Part shown: in pieces, positions 34,932-42,042 of the stretch
How positions within the stretch are numbered: the first letter of the stretch is position 1
Layout of the letters: each line of letters opens with the position of its first letter
Assembly (NCBI GenBank): GCA_937907395.1
Contig: CALCII010000011.1
Span: 248,001 to 312,000 of the forward strand
Length of the DNA stretch: 64,000 nucleotides
Source: an uncultured Chitinophagaceae bacterium
GTDB taxonomy: Bacteria > Bacteroidota > Bacteroidia > Chitinophagales > Chitinophagaceae
Direction: 5' to 3'
Made by a program: the position numbers and the translations under genes
The notes under the pieces: model-generated
Told to the model about the DNA's origin: nothing
Databases searched by the model: none
The model's input: the letters and a program-made list of their open reading frames with translations, nothing else

Positions 34932-35417
34932 ATGCCAAACGCAAGTTCATCCACGCATCAAACCATTCTGGAGTATATATCTGTTCTTAAAAAGTTAAGA
35001 ACAGAAGGGGTGCTGTTGAATAAAAAAGATTTTACCAGTCAGATTGGAGAATGGCTGGTGGAAACAATTTATAACGGAAAGAGGGCAACAAGCGGGATTC
35101 AGAAAGGTTGGGACGTAGAAGTTAATGGCAAATTGATCCAGGTAAAAACTCATGCGAAAGACGAGGGGAATACGAACCGTTGGTCGAGGGTGGAACATCT
35201 TCCGGATGTAAAAGTGGATGAATTAATCATAGTGGTTTTTACACATGATTACAAGTTGAAAGAATTTTATAAAGTACCATGGGAAACTGCGGTGGCAGCG
35301 ATACAACAACGTGGGAAAAAGGAGAAAAAGTCAGAAATCAATTGGTCTTCCCTGAAAGAGTATACCGTTAACTTAGGTACGTTACCCAGGCAGGATATAA
35401 TTGGTTTATTTAAATGA
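34932..35417 (+). CDS. Possible PD-(D/E)XK nuclease-fold protein
   Basis: 161 residues, no signal peptide. After a helical start, FTSQIGEWLVETIYNG and GWDVEVNGKLIQVKTHAK resemble the core of restriction-endonuclease folds: a helix with Glu, then D-x(n)-Q-V-K, where Q replaces the usual Glu/Asp. DELIIVVFTHDYKLKEFYKVPWETA fits later strands. This design recalls the DUF6998-type proteins found beside restriction systems. It follows hsdM by 132 bases and ends at a strong terminator. Enzymatic activity is not established. Confidence 0.6.
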   Translation: MPNASSSTHQTILEYISVLKKLRTEGVLLNKKDFTSQIGEWLVETIYNGKRATSGIQKGWDVEVNGKLIQVKTHAKDEGNTNRWSRVEHLPDVKVDELIIVVFTHDYKLKEFYKVPWETAVAAIQQRGKKEKKSEINWSSLKEYTVNLGTLPRQDIIGLFK

Positions 35418-35440
35418 AGGCCGCCAGTGGGAGCTGGGAA

Positions 35441-35484
35441 AAAGAAGCCTTGTAAATCAAATCTTTACAAGGCTTCTTTATTTT
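35441..35484 (+). terminator. Terminator closing the restriction operon
   Basis: AAAGAAGCCTTGTAAA (35441-35456) and its exact complement (35464-35479) with a seven-base loop, followed by ATTTTA. A-runs before and T-runs after make it usable in both directions, so it may also serve higA. Confidence 0.88.
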
Positions 35485-35517
35485 ACCCTAACCGCATAAG
35501 TGAACCTGTGTGTTTAG

Positions 35518-35874
35518 TTACGCTAAAAGCACTTCAGCGGGAATACTCAGCTCTCTGTGAAACAGTTTTGCCAATTCCAGTGTAAGCGGTTTGCGTTTAT
35601 TTAGCAGTGCGGATACATATCCTTTACTGCCAACCTTTCCCACTAAATCCTTGTTTTTTAAACCGAGGTCCTGCATCTTCAATTTAATTACTTCAATAGG
35701 ATCAGGAACCGGGACACGGTAATGAATATCTTCATATTGCTTTATGAGCAAAAGCGCCACCTGAACTTTTTCTCCTTGTGGACTATCAGGTTTTACATGG
35801 CTGTCAAATTGTTTGTCAACCCAATCCAGGCATTCCTGATATTGCTTCTTTGTTTTTATTATTTTGAGTTCCAT
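35518..35874 (-). CDS. higA: HigA-type antitoxin
   Basis: 118 residues. An N-terminal segment is followed by a short XRE helix-turn-helix (IEVIKLKMQDLGLKNKDLVGKVGSKGYVSALLNKRKPLTLELAKLFHR split over residues 65-108), as in E. coli HigA (YgjM). It would bind HigB and repress the operon. It follows higB by 2 bases. Toxin before antitoxin is the usual order for the hig family. Confidence 0.88.
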   Translation of the reverse strand: MELKIIKTKKQYQECLDWVDKQFDSHVKPDSPQGEKVQVALLLIKQYEDIHYRVPVPDPIEVIKLKMQDLGLKNKDLVGKVGSKGYVSALLNKRKPLTLELAKLFHRELSIPAEVLLA

Positions 35875-35876
35875 AA

Positions 35877-36188
35877 TTATTTCTTTTTATACTGAATAGT
35901 AGTAACGTCTATCTTATCATATTCGGCATGTGTCCCGAACCACTTTACCTGTATGGCCTTAAACGCAAACACAATTCTCACAACCAACCTGTATTTGTTT
36001 CCCATGATATTAAACACCACCCTGTCATCTGCAACAAGGCTTGCATTTCCGTACACTTTTTTCAATTCATTAAAGTTTTTAAAATCACAATTCACCAGTT
36101 CGTGATACCATTCCTGCAATGCTGTTGCAGCAGCCGGATACCTCTTACAATAGTCCAATAACGTTTTTCGGGTTATGATATTAAACAC
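35877..36188 (-). CDS. higB: HigB-type mRNA interferase toxin
   Basis: 103 residues. The start MFNIITRKTLLDYCKRYP and the segments FNELKKVYGNAS, VVFNIMGNKYRLVVRIVF and VKWFGTHAEYDKID match HigB (YgjN-like RelE superfamily), which cuts mRNA on ribosomes. The final His and Tyr in THAEYD are the conserved active-site region. The -7 box lies only 5 bases before the ATG, so the message is probably leaderless. Confidence 0.9.
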   Translation of the reverse strand: MFNIITRKTLLDYCKRYPAAATALQEWYHELVNCDFKNFNELKKVYGNASLVADDRVVFNIMGNKYRLVVRIVFAFKAIQVKWFGTHAEYDKIDVTTIQYKKK

Positions 36189-36192
36189 AATA

Positions 36193-36224
36193 CAAAGATA
36201 ATAAAAGTTTTCTATTAGAAAACT
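36193..36224 (-). promoter_or_regulatory. higBA promoter with overlapping operator
   Basis: On the minus strand TATCTTTG (36200-36193) is a full -7 box. AGTTTTCTATTAGAAAACT (36206-36224), a 7-bp inverted repeat with a five-base centre, covers the -33 region. An antitoxin bound there would block RNA polymerase. Confidence 0.6.
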
Positions 36225-36285
36225 CGTTTAATTCCTTTTAACAAATTCCTGAATTTATAAATAACTCTCAGATCCTCAATAATCT

Positions 36286-36320
36286 GGTTCAAGTATATCT
36301 CACTATGGGGAGCAGAAAAT
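36286..36320 (+). repeat. Degenerate tRNA 3'-end-like sequence (possible att remnant)
   Basis: GGTTCAAGT, then 12 divergent bases, then GGGGAGCAGAAAAT. In tRNA-Asn the order is GGTTCAAGT, seven bases, GGGGAGCTGAAAAT. The match includes sequence beyond the tRNA 3' end, and a terminator hairpin follows at both places. It could be the far end of an island that entered at tRNA-Asn, or simply a decayed tRNA. Confidence 0.4.
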
Positions 36321-36321
36321 G

Positions 36322-36354
36322 AAAAAGGTTATACTTTTATGTATAACCTTTTTT
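36322..36354 (+). terminator. Hairpin terminator
   Basis: AAAAAGGTTATAC, loop TTTTAT, GTATAACCTTTTTT. It stands between the tRNA-like remnant and the small gene at 36364, with no complete gene ending before it on the plus strand. Confidence 0.75.
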
Positions 36355-36363
36355 CGTTTTCAA

Positions 36364-36600
36364 ATGGAAAATTGCTCGCTAAAGTCGGATTCTAAAACAA
36401 ACGCATGGTTCGAGGCAGAAATCAAAAAATTAGACAAGCGAATTCTTGATTTGAAAATTGCTCGTCCGGCTCTGAGAGCATTGGTAAACGCTTCTATTTA
36501 TTCTGTAGAAACTCTTCGAACGAAATCACTTAGTGAACTAAGCACACTTCATGGTATGGGGCCATCTGCCCTGAAAAAATTGGAGACCTTGCTTCTTTAA
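36364..36600 (+). CDS. Small helix-hairpin-helix protein (RNAP alpha-CTD-like)
   Basis: 78 residues from ATG 36364; a longer frame to 36319 would translate through a terminator hairpin and is rejected. Residues 33-75 (PALRALVNASIYSVETLRTK, then LSELSTLHGMGPSALKKLE) form a helix-hairpin-helix pattern like the C-terminal domain of RNA polymerase alpha. Stand-alone proteins of this kind occur in Bacteroidota; function unknown, nucleic-acid binding is plausible. Confidence 0.7.
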   Translation: MENCSLKSDSKTNAWFEAEIKKLDKRILDLKIARPALRALVNASIYSVETLRTKSLSELSTLHGMGPSALKKLETLLL

Positions 36601-36708
36601 TACTTCCGGGCTAACAGACCTGCTTTCTTTACCATCTGTTAAGTGTCCGGGTTATCAGTTCTTGTTTAGTTCCAAGGAAAAAAAGCAAAAAACAATTTTT
36701 ATTCTAAA

Positions 36709-36732
36709 ATTAATCGTAATATTGCGATTAAT
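36709..36732. promoter_or_regulatory. ArsR operator upstream of arsR
   Basis: A near-perfect 24-bp palindrome with arms ATTAATCG and CGATTAAT, ending at the base before the arsR ATG. A related 22-bp site precedes arsM (18 of 22 bases equal). Confidence 0.75.
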
Positions 36733-37068
36733 ATGGGAGCAAGTAAAACAGAAGCCTATTCAGCAACAGAAGTAACCCTGGCAAAATATGCTAAGGCCCT
36801 TTCGCATCCGGCACGGGTGGCGATCCTGAAACTGTTGCTTAAAAAACAGGCTTGCATTTGCGGCGATATTGTGGAGGAACTTCCTATTGCGCAGTCAACT
36901 GTTTCACAGCATCTCAAGGAGTTGAAAGCAGCTGGTCTGATCAAAGGAGAAATCGAAGGCGTTTCCACCTGCTATTGTATCGATGAAAAAGAATGGGAAA
37001 AAGCCTCAACTCTGGTGAATAGCTTGTTTCAACAATCGTCTGTATTTTGCAAACCGGATTGTTGTTGA
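36733..37068 (+). CDS. arsR: ArsR family arsenic-responsive repressor
   Basis: 111 residues. The winged helix shows LSHPARVAILKLLLKK and LPIAQSTVSQHLKELKAAGLI (recognition helix). Metalloid-sensing cysteines are likely C46 and C48 in ACICGD (helix 3 region) and a C-terminal CKPDCC. Loss of DNA binding on arsenite binding is the family mechanism. It heads an arsR-arsM-acr3-arsC row and is flanked by its own operator and that of arsM. Confidence 0.93.
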   Translation: MGASKTEAYSATEVTLAKYAKALSHPARVAILKLLLKKQACICGDIVEELPIAQSTVSQHLKELKAAGLIKGEIEGVSTCYCIDEKEWEKASTLVNSLFQQSSVFCKPDCC

Positions 37069-37084
37069 TATTTTTTTGTCCTTA

Positions 37085-37106
37085 TTTATCGTCACATTAC
37101 GATTAA
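37085..37106. promoter_or_regulatory. Second ArsR-type operator, upstream of arsM
   Basis: The 22-base site runs TTTATCGTCAC (37085-37095) then ATTACGATTAA (37096-37106). It matches the site upstream of arsR at 18 of 22 positions. It would give arsM-acr3-arsC its own arsenic-controlled promoter. Confidence 0.6.
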
Positions 37107-37122
37107 CTAAATAATAAACTAT

Positions 37123-37968
37123 ATGCAAACAGAAGATCAAATCAAAGAAATGGTAAAGCAGAAATACAGTGATATTGCTTTAAAGGATAAAGACACCAAT
37201 GCTTCTTCCTGCTGCGGATCGGGCTGTTGTTCCACAGAGGTATACACCATTATGGCCGATGATTATAAAGACATGGAAGGGTACCACCCCGATGCCGACC
37301 TTGGCCTGGGCTGTGGCTTACCCACTCAGTTTGCAAAAATCAAAAAAGGTGATGTAGTGATTGATCTGGGCAGTGGTGCCGGCAATGATTGCTTTATTGC
37401 CCGTCATGAAACCGGCGAGAAAGGGAAGGTGATCGGTATCGACTTTACGCCTGCTATGATTGAAAAGGCCCGCCGCAATGCAGAAGTAAGAGGGTTCCAT
37501 AATGTGGAATTCCGCCAGGGTGATATTGAACACATGCCCGTTAGTGCTAATGTGGCTGATGTGATTGTAAGCAATTGTGTATTGAATCTTGTGCCCAACA
37601 AATTAAATGTGTTTAAAGAGATCTATCGTGTATTGAAACCCGGTGGCCATTTCAGTATTTCTGATATTGTGCTCACAGGAGACTTGCCGGAGAATATCAA
37701 ATCGGCTGCAGAAATGTATGCGGGCTGCGTGGCCAGTGCTATACAAAAGGACGAATACCTGGGCTATATTCAACAAACCGGGTTTAAAAATGTGGTGCTT
37801 CAGAAAGAGAAAGCCATTGTGGTGCCCGATGATATTCTGAAAAACTATCTCAACGAAACAGAAATGGATGCCTACAAGAAAATGGGTAATGTTATTTACT
37901 CGATCACTGTATACGGAGAAAAAGCAACAGAAGAAACAGCCTGTTGTGCTCCGGGATGTTGTAATTAA
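37123..37968 (+). CDS. arsM: Arsenite S-adenosylmethionine methyltransferase
   Basis: 281 residues. ArsM methylates arsenite to volatile or less reactive species. The SAM motif is DLGSGAGND (81-89). C152 and C202 have the 50-residue spacing of the arsenic-binding pair in the algal enzyme, and C64 (LGLGCGLP) is the likely third ligand. Extra cysteine clusters sit at both ends (SSCCGSGCC and CCAPGCC). It is followed 11 bases later by acr3. Confidence 0.93.
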   Translation: MQTEDQIKEMVKQKYSDIALKDKDTNASSCCGSGCCSTEVYTIMADDYKDMEGYHPDADLGLGCGLPTQFAKIKKGDVVIDLGSGAGNDCFIARHETGEKGKVIGIDFTPAMIEKARRNAEVRGFHNVEFRQGDIEHMPVSANVADVIVSNCVLNLVPNKLNVFKEIYRVLKPGGHFSISDIVLTGDLPENIKSAAEMYAGCVASAIQKDEYLGYIQQTGFKNVVLQKEKAIVVPDDILKNYLNETEMDAYKKMGNVIYSITVYGEKATEETACCAPGCCN

Positions 37969-37979
37969 TTGAACCAGGT

Positions 37980-39044
37980 ATGACAGTCAACAATTGCAAT
38001 CCGGTTATAGAAAGAAAGCGATTGAGTTTTCTCGATCGCTTTCTTACACTCTGGATTTTTTTAGCCATGTTACTTGGAATAGGCATCGGCTATTTCTTTC
38101 CTTCGGCGCCAAATTTCATTCATTCTTTGTCTGATGGTACAACAAACGTACCATTGGCCATTGGTTTGATTCTGATGATGTATCCTCCTTTTGTGAAAGT
38201 GAGGTATGGTAAGTTGAAAGAAGTGTTCAGTAATGTAAAGGTGCTCTCGATGTCTCTATTGCTCAACTGGATAATAGGGCCTGTAGTTATGTTTTTACTG
38301 GCCATTGTTTTTCTTCATAACTATCCGGAGTATATGGTTGGGCTCATCCTTATTGGACTGGCCCGTTGTATTGCTATGGTGATGGTGTGGAATGAACTGG
38401 CAGAAGGGAACAGAGAGTATGCTGCGGGATTGGTAGCGCTCAACAGTATTTTCCAGGTATTGCTCTATAGCGTCTATGCATACCTGTTTGTTACAGTATT
38501 GCCTCCTTTACTGGGTATTAAAGGGGCGGTTGTAACAATTACGATGAGTGAAATTGCAAAAACCGTTGCTGTTTACCTGGGTATACCTTTTGCAGCTGGT
38601 ATTATAACAAGATATAGTTTGATCCGGATAAAGGGAGAAAAGTGGTTGAACGAAGTGTTTCTTCCGCATATATCTCCTCTCACTTTGATTGCACTACTGT
38701 TTACTATTCTTGTGATGTTCAGTTTGAAAGGAGATATTATTGTTCATATTCCATCAGATGTGTTGCGGATAGCCCTGCCGCTTGTCATTTATTTTGCAAT
38801 CATGTTTTTTATAAGCTTTTTAATGAGTAAAAAACTGGGTGCGGATTATTCAACCAATACTTCTGTTTCATTCACTGCAGCGGGAAACAATTTTGAATTG
38901 GCAATAGCAGTGGCTATAGGTGTATTTGGTATTAACAGCGGACAAGCTTTTGCAGGAGTGATTGGCCCGCTGGTGGAAGTGCCGGCTTTGATTGTTTTAG
39001 TAAACGTGGCTTTCTGGTTGCGAAGTAAACTGTATAAACAATAA
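37980..39044 (+). CDS. acr3: Arsenite efflux permease Acr3
   Basis: 354 residues with about ten membrane helices. Acr3 exports arsenite using the proton gradient. The family motif around the conserved cysteine is present (LIGLARCIAMVMVWNELAEGN), and LNSIFQVLLYSVYAY and FTAAGNNFELAIAVAIGVFG are typical later segments. It lies between arsM and arsC on the same strand and is presumably co-transcribed. Confidence 0.94.
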   Translation: MTVNNCNPVIERKRLSFLDRFLTLWIFLAMLLGIGIGYFFPSAPNFIHSLSDGTTNVPLAIGLILMMYPPFVKVRYGKLKEVFSNVKVLSMSLLLNWIIGPVVMFLLAIVFLHNYPEYMVGLILIGLARCIAMVMVWNELAEGNREYAAGLVALNSIFQVLLYSVYAYLFVTVLPPLLGIKGAVVTITMSEIAKTVAVYLGIPFAAGIITRYSLIRIKGEKWLNEVFLPHISPLTLIALLFTILVMFSLKGDIIVHIPSDVLRIALPLVIYFAIMFFISFLMSKKLGADYSTNTSVSFTAAGNNFELAIAVAIGVFGINSGQAFAGVIGPLVEVPALIVLVNVAFWLRSKLYKQ

Positions 39045-39051
39045 AACTGAT

Positions 39052-39477
39052 ATGAAAAAAGTCCTTGTATTGTGTACCGGTAATAGTTGCCGGAGCCAGA
39101 TAGCGCATGGTTATCTGGAGCATTTTGCCGGTAATAAAGCAATCGTTTACAGCGCAGGTGTGGAAACACATGGCGTAAACCCAAAGGCGATTGCAACAAT
39201 GAAAGACGATGGGATTGATATTTCACATCATACCTCTAATAACGTGCTTGAGTATAAGGATATTGATTTTGATTTTGTGATTACAGTTTGCGACAATGCA
39301 AAAGAGCGATGCCCGTTTTTCCCAGGCACAGCAAAGAAATTTCATTACAATTTTCCTGATCCTGCCAAAGCAATGGGAACAGAGGAAGAAATAAAACGTG
39401 AGTTTGAACGGGTGAGAAACCTCATCAAAGAATACTGCTTCATGTTTACGGAACAGCATTTACAGGCGGGAATTTAA
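39052..39477 (+). CDS. arsC: Arsenate reductase, low-molecular-weight phosphatase type
   Basis: 141 residues. The P-loop CTGNSCRS (8-15) is the active site, and C80 and C87 (VCDNAKERCP) have the seven-residue spacing of the redox pair in Staphylococcus and Bacillus ArsC, which is recycled by thioredoxin. It reduces arsenate to arsenite for Acr3 and ArsM. Last gene of the cluster, 7 bases after acr3. Confidence 0.93.
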   Translation: MKKVLVLCTGNSCRSQIAHGYLEHFAGNKAIVYSAGVETHGVNPKAIATMKDDGIDISHHTSNNVLEYKDIDFDFVITVCDNAKERCPFFPGTAKKFHYNFPDPAKAMGTEEEIKREFERVRNLIKEYCFMFTEQHLQAGI

Positions 39478-39897
39478 AAGCTTTTACTATGTAAGCATTG
39501 TAAATAAGCCTGATTACCACATTTCATTGGTGAAGTTTTCTTTGATATGCTTTATTCTCTATGGTTGTAAAATGAGAAAAAAATTCCTATTAGCTATATT
39601 AGACAAGTATCATTTTTTAGTAAAATATATATAATAATTACTAGATGATTAGTAATAATTATGTTCCCGATAAGACTGAATTATGCTTTATTCATACACC
39701 GTGATTGAATTTGAAAATAATGGGGGACTGATTATAAATTGAACAGGTTTGTCACAGACTTACACAAAACAACAATTGATTTATTAAATCATTTCCAGAT
39801 ACTAAAAAGTCAACGCAACCATCCTGCCAAAATTATAGTCTGAGTATCTCGGTTTAAAGCGAATGAATAAATAAAGCTAACGCCGGGACCATTTATA
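39478..39897 (+). other. Intergenic region between the ars cluster and regulators
   Basis: 420 very AT-rich bases with no gene. A weak inverted repeat, ATTACTA/TAGTAAT around GATGAT, lies near 39638-39657. No promoter box was recognised. Confidence 0.4.
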
Positions 39898-40548
39898 ATG
39901 CTTAAGGGAAAAATTAATATTGCTATTGTACATAATCAGTTGTTGTTTGCAGAGGCGTTGCAGTTTCTGTTATCCGAATATGATTTTATAAACAAGGTTA
40001 ACATCTATACAGATGCCGCATACTTTATGCAGTCTTCAAAAGAGGATTACGATATCGTTTTATGTGATGTGTTGCTGAAATCCGGTGATGCATTTGATTT
40101 TTTTCAAATACATAAAAAACGGGGCAGTAAAGCAAAGATTATTTTCCTTACAGCTGTAACTGAAAATGCGGCAATCAAATATGCAATCCGCAATGGAGCC
40201 AGCGGTTATCTTTCTCCTGCTGCCAGTTTTCTGGAGTTGGTGGATGCTGTTATTACTGTCTATAATAAAGATGTTTATATAGAAGAAAGCCTCAGGCATT
40301 CATTTTTAAAAAGTTCAGGTAAAGAAGAAAAAGGATTGTTTGCTCTCTCTCCGAGAGAAAAAGAAGTGATCAGGCAAATTTGTGGAGGCAAAACAATTAA
40401 AGAATCGGCACACCATCTCAATCTCAGGGAAAGTACGGTACAAACGTATTACAAAACCATACGTAAGAAGTTGAACCTGAGAAGAACTGCCGATCTGATT
40501 GCATTTTCCATAAAAAATGGTTTATACCAGCCCGGTATCAGGGCCTAG
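39898..40548 (+). CDS. NarL-type regulator with degenerate receiver
   Basis: 216 residues. The fold and the LuxR-type helix-turn-helix (LSPREKEVIRQICGGKTIKES, STVQTYYKTIRKKLNLRR) are intact. In the receiver the acidic pair is lost (IAIVHNQ instead of IIDDH) and the conserved Lys is absent (GYLSPAA for GYVSKEA). The Asp of LCDVLL remains. Ordinary phosphorylation is therefore unlikely. It is closely similar to the canonical regulator at 41342, so it arose by duplication. Confidence 0.88.
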   Translation: MLKGKINIAIVHNQLLFAEALQFLLSEYDFINKVNIYTDAAYFMQSSKEDYDIVLCDVLLKSGDAFDFFQIHKKRGSKAKIIFLTAVTENAAIKYAIRNGASGYLSPAASFLELVDAVITVYNKDVYIEESLRHSFLKSSGKEEKGLFALSPREKEVIRQICGGKTIKESAHHLNLRESTVQTYYKTIRKKLNLRRTADLIAFSIKNGLYQPGIRA

Positions 40549-40645
40549 TTACCTCACTATTAAGTATGGCTAATACCCCTTATTTGGGGTGGTTACGTCT
40601 CCCTTCATTCCATGAAGTTTGCACAAAACGGATGGGTACATTTCT

Positions 40646-41299
40646 ATGTTTGATATAGTCTTGATTGATAAGGATTTTTTATTGTTGCAGGCGCTGGAGG
40701 GAGTGTTGATGAAAGAGCCGTTTATTAAATCAGTGAATTCTTATGATTCGGGAGCGGCATTTTTGAAAAAGGCCGGGTCTTTCCACAATGAAAGCAATAC
40801 AATTGTTATTACCGAAATAATTACAAAAGATGTTACAGGTCTAAAGCTGATAGAAGAGATAAAAAAACAGAAATTGGCGTTTAAGCTTGTTATACTGAGC
40901 GGCTTTGCCGAAATCAAAACAATTAAGTATGCCATTCAGCTGGGAGCCGATGGGTATCTCACCAAAACGATTTCTGCCAGTGAGCTGATGGAAGCAATAA
41001 AAGAAGTAAGTGCGGGTAAACGATACATCAGCACCACACTACGTGATCAGTTAATGAAAGCGGCATTGATAGAAGATACTATCAGCCATACACTTTCAAA
41101 GCGGGAAAAGGAAGTGCTTCAACATATTTGTTCGGGCAAAACAATCAAAGAAGCTGCCAATGAAATGGGGCTCAGTAATAACACTGTTCAATCTTACCAC
41201 AAATCTGTTTTAAAGAAGCTGAAGATAAACCGAACTGCCGATCTCATTGTATTTGCCATTCAAAGTGGATTGTATGTTCCCGGGTCTTCACCTGAATGA
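40646..41299 (+). CDS. NarL-type regulator with Glu at the phosphorylation site
   Basis: 217 residues from ATG 40646 (MFDIVLIDKD); an in-frame TTG at 40619 adds nine unlikely residues. The helix-turn-helix is complete (LSKREKEVLQHICSGKTIKEA, NTVQSYHKSVLKKLKINR). At the phosphoacceptor position the sequence is IVITEIITK, with Glu where the paralogue has Asp (VVMSDILMK). The Lys is kept (GYLTKT). Such a receiver could be permanently active. It is 97 bases after the previous regulator on the same strand. Confidence 0.88.
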   Translation: MFDIVLIDKDFLLLQALEGVLMKEPFIKSVNSYDSGAAFLKKAGSFHNESNTIVITEIITKDVTGLKLIEEIKKQKLAFKLVILSGFAEIKTIKYAIQLGADGYLTKTISASELMEAIKEVSAGKRYISTTLRDQLMKAALIEDTISHTLSKREKEVLQHICSGKTIKEAANEMGLSNNTVQSYHKSVLKKLKINRTADLIVFAIQSGLYVPGSSPE

Positions 41300-41341
41300 T
41301 GAAGCGTATCTGATTTGCAAAGGAAAGAATAATGAGAAAAA

Positions 41342-41995
41342 CTAAAGCTTATCCTGTGGGTTGTATAGTCCGTTCTGAATGGCAAAGACGATCAGGTCTG
41401 CCGTGCGGTTGAGGTTGAATTTTTTTAAGATCGTTTTGTAGTAGGTTTGAACCGTATTAGTGCTCAGGTTCATATCGTAAGCGGTTTCCTTAATCGTTTT
41501 TCCGGAGCACACATGCTGCAATACCTCTTTTTCCCTGGGGGATAAATTGAAAACGAATTTATCTTCTGTGAGTGAGTTTCTGATTAAGGAATTGCGAAGG
41601 CTGTCTCCAATATATGTTTCACCACCGTGTACAGTCAGGATAGCATCTGCCAGTTCATCTGCAGAAGCTTCTTTTGATACATAACCATTTACACCACTTC
41701 TGATCGCATGACGAATGGTTTGTACTTCAGTGATAGAGGTAAGGAAAATGACTTTCAGGCTGAGGCCTTCTTTCTTAATGTAATTTAAAAAATCAAAGCC
41801 GCTTTTTCCTTTCATCAGAATGTCAGACATCACCACATCGGGATTCCTGCTGAAACTAAAATTCAGATACTCATCAACTCCGGTAAAAATATCAATGGTG
41901 TCAATGAAATCGTATTTCAACATCAACCGCTGTAATGATTCTGCAAAGAGGAGGTGATCGTCAATAATTGCTATGTTCAGTTTTTCTTTGGTCAT
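41342..41995 (-). CDS. Response regulator, NarL/LuxR type, partner of the adjacent kinase
   Basis: 217 residues from ATG 41995; a longer frame to 42046 overlaps the kinase gene end. All receiver residues are present: IAIIDDH, VVMSDILMK, FLTSIT, GYVSKEAS. DNA-binding domain: LSPREKEVLQHVCSGKTIKET, NTVQTYYKTILKKFNLNR. It follows the sensor kinase on the minus strand, the usual arrangement of a cognate pair. Its recognition helix is nearly the same as in the two neighbouring paralogues, so all three may bind similar DNA. Confidence 0.93.
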   Translation of the reverse strand: MTKEKLNIAIIDDHLLFAESLQRLMLKYDFIDTIDIFTGVDEYLNFSFSRNPDVVMSDILMKGKSGFDFLNYIKKEGLSLKVIFLTSITEVQTIRHAIRSGVNGYVSKEASADELADAILTVHGGETYIGDSLRNSLIRNSLTEDKFVFNLSPREKEVLQHVCSGKTIKETAYDMNLSTNTVQTYYKTILKKFNLNRTADLIVFAIQNGLYNPQDKL

Positions 41996-42042
41996 GCGTT
42001 GAAGATGTCTGCTGTTACTAAGATATACATTTCGTTCAAATA

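Noticed and set aside
36319..36363. Upstream start for the helix-hairpin-helix gene (MKKVILLC)
   Set aside because: These codons form one arm and loop of a terminator hairpin, so translation is more likely to start at 36364.
27465..36732. Integrase or transposase in the defence island
   Set aside because: No tyrosine or serine recombinase or IS gene was seen in any frame, so the island is not an intact mobile element.
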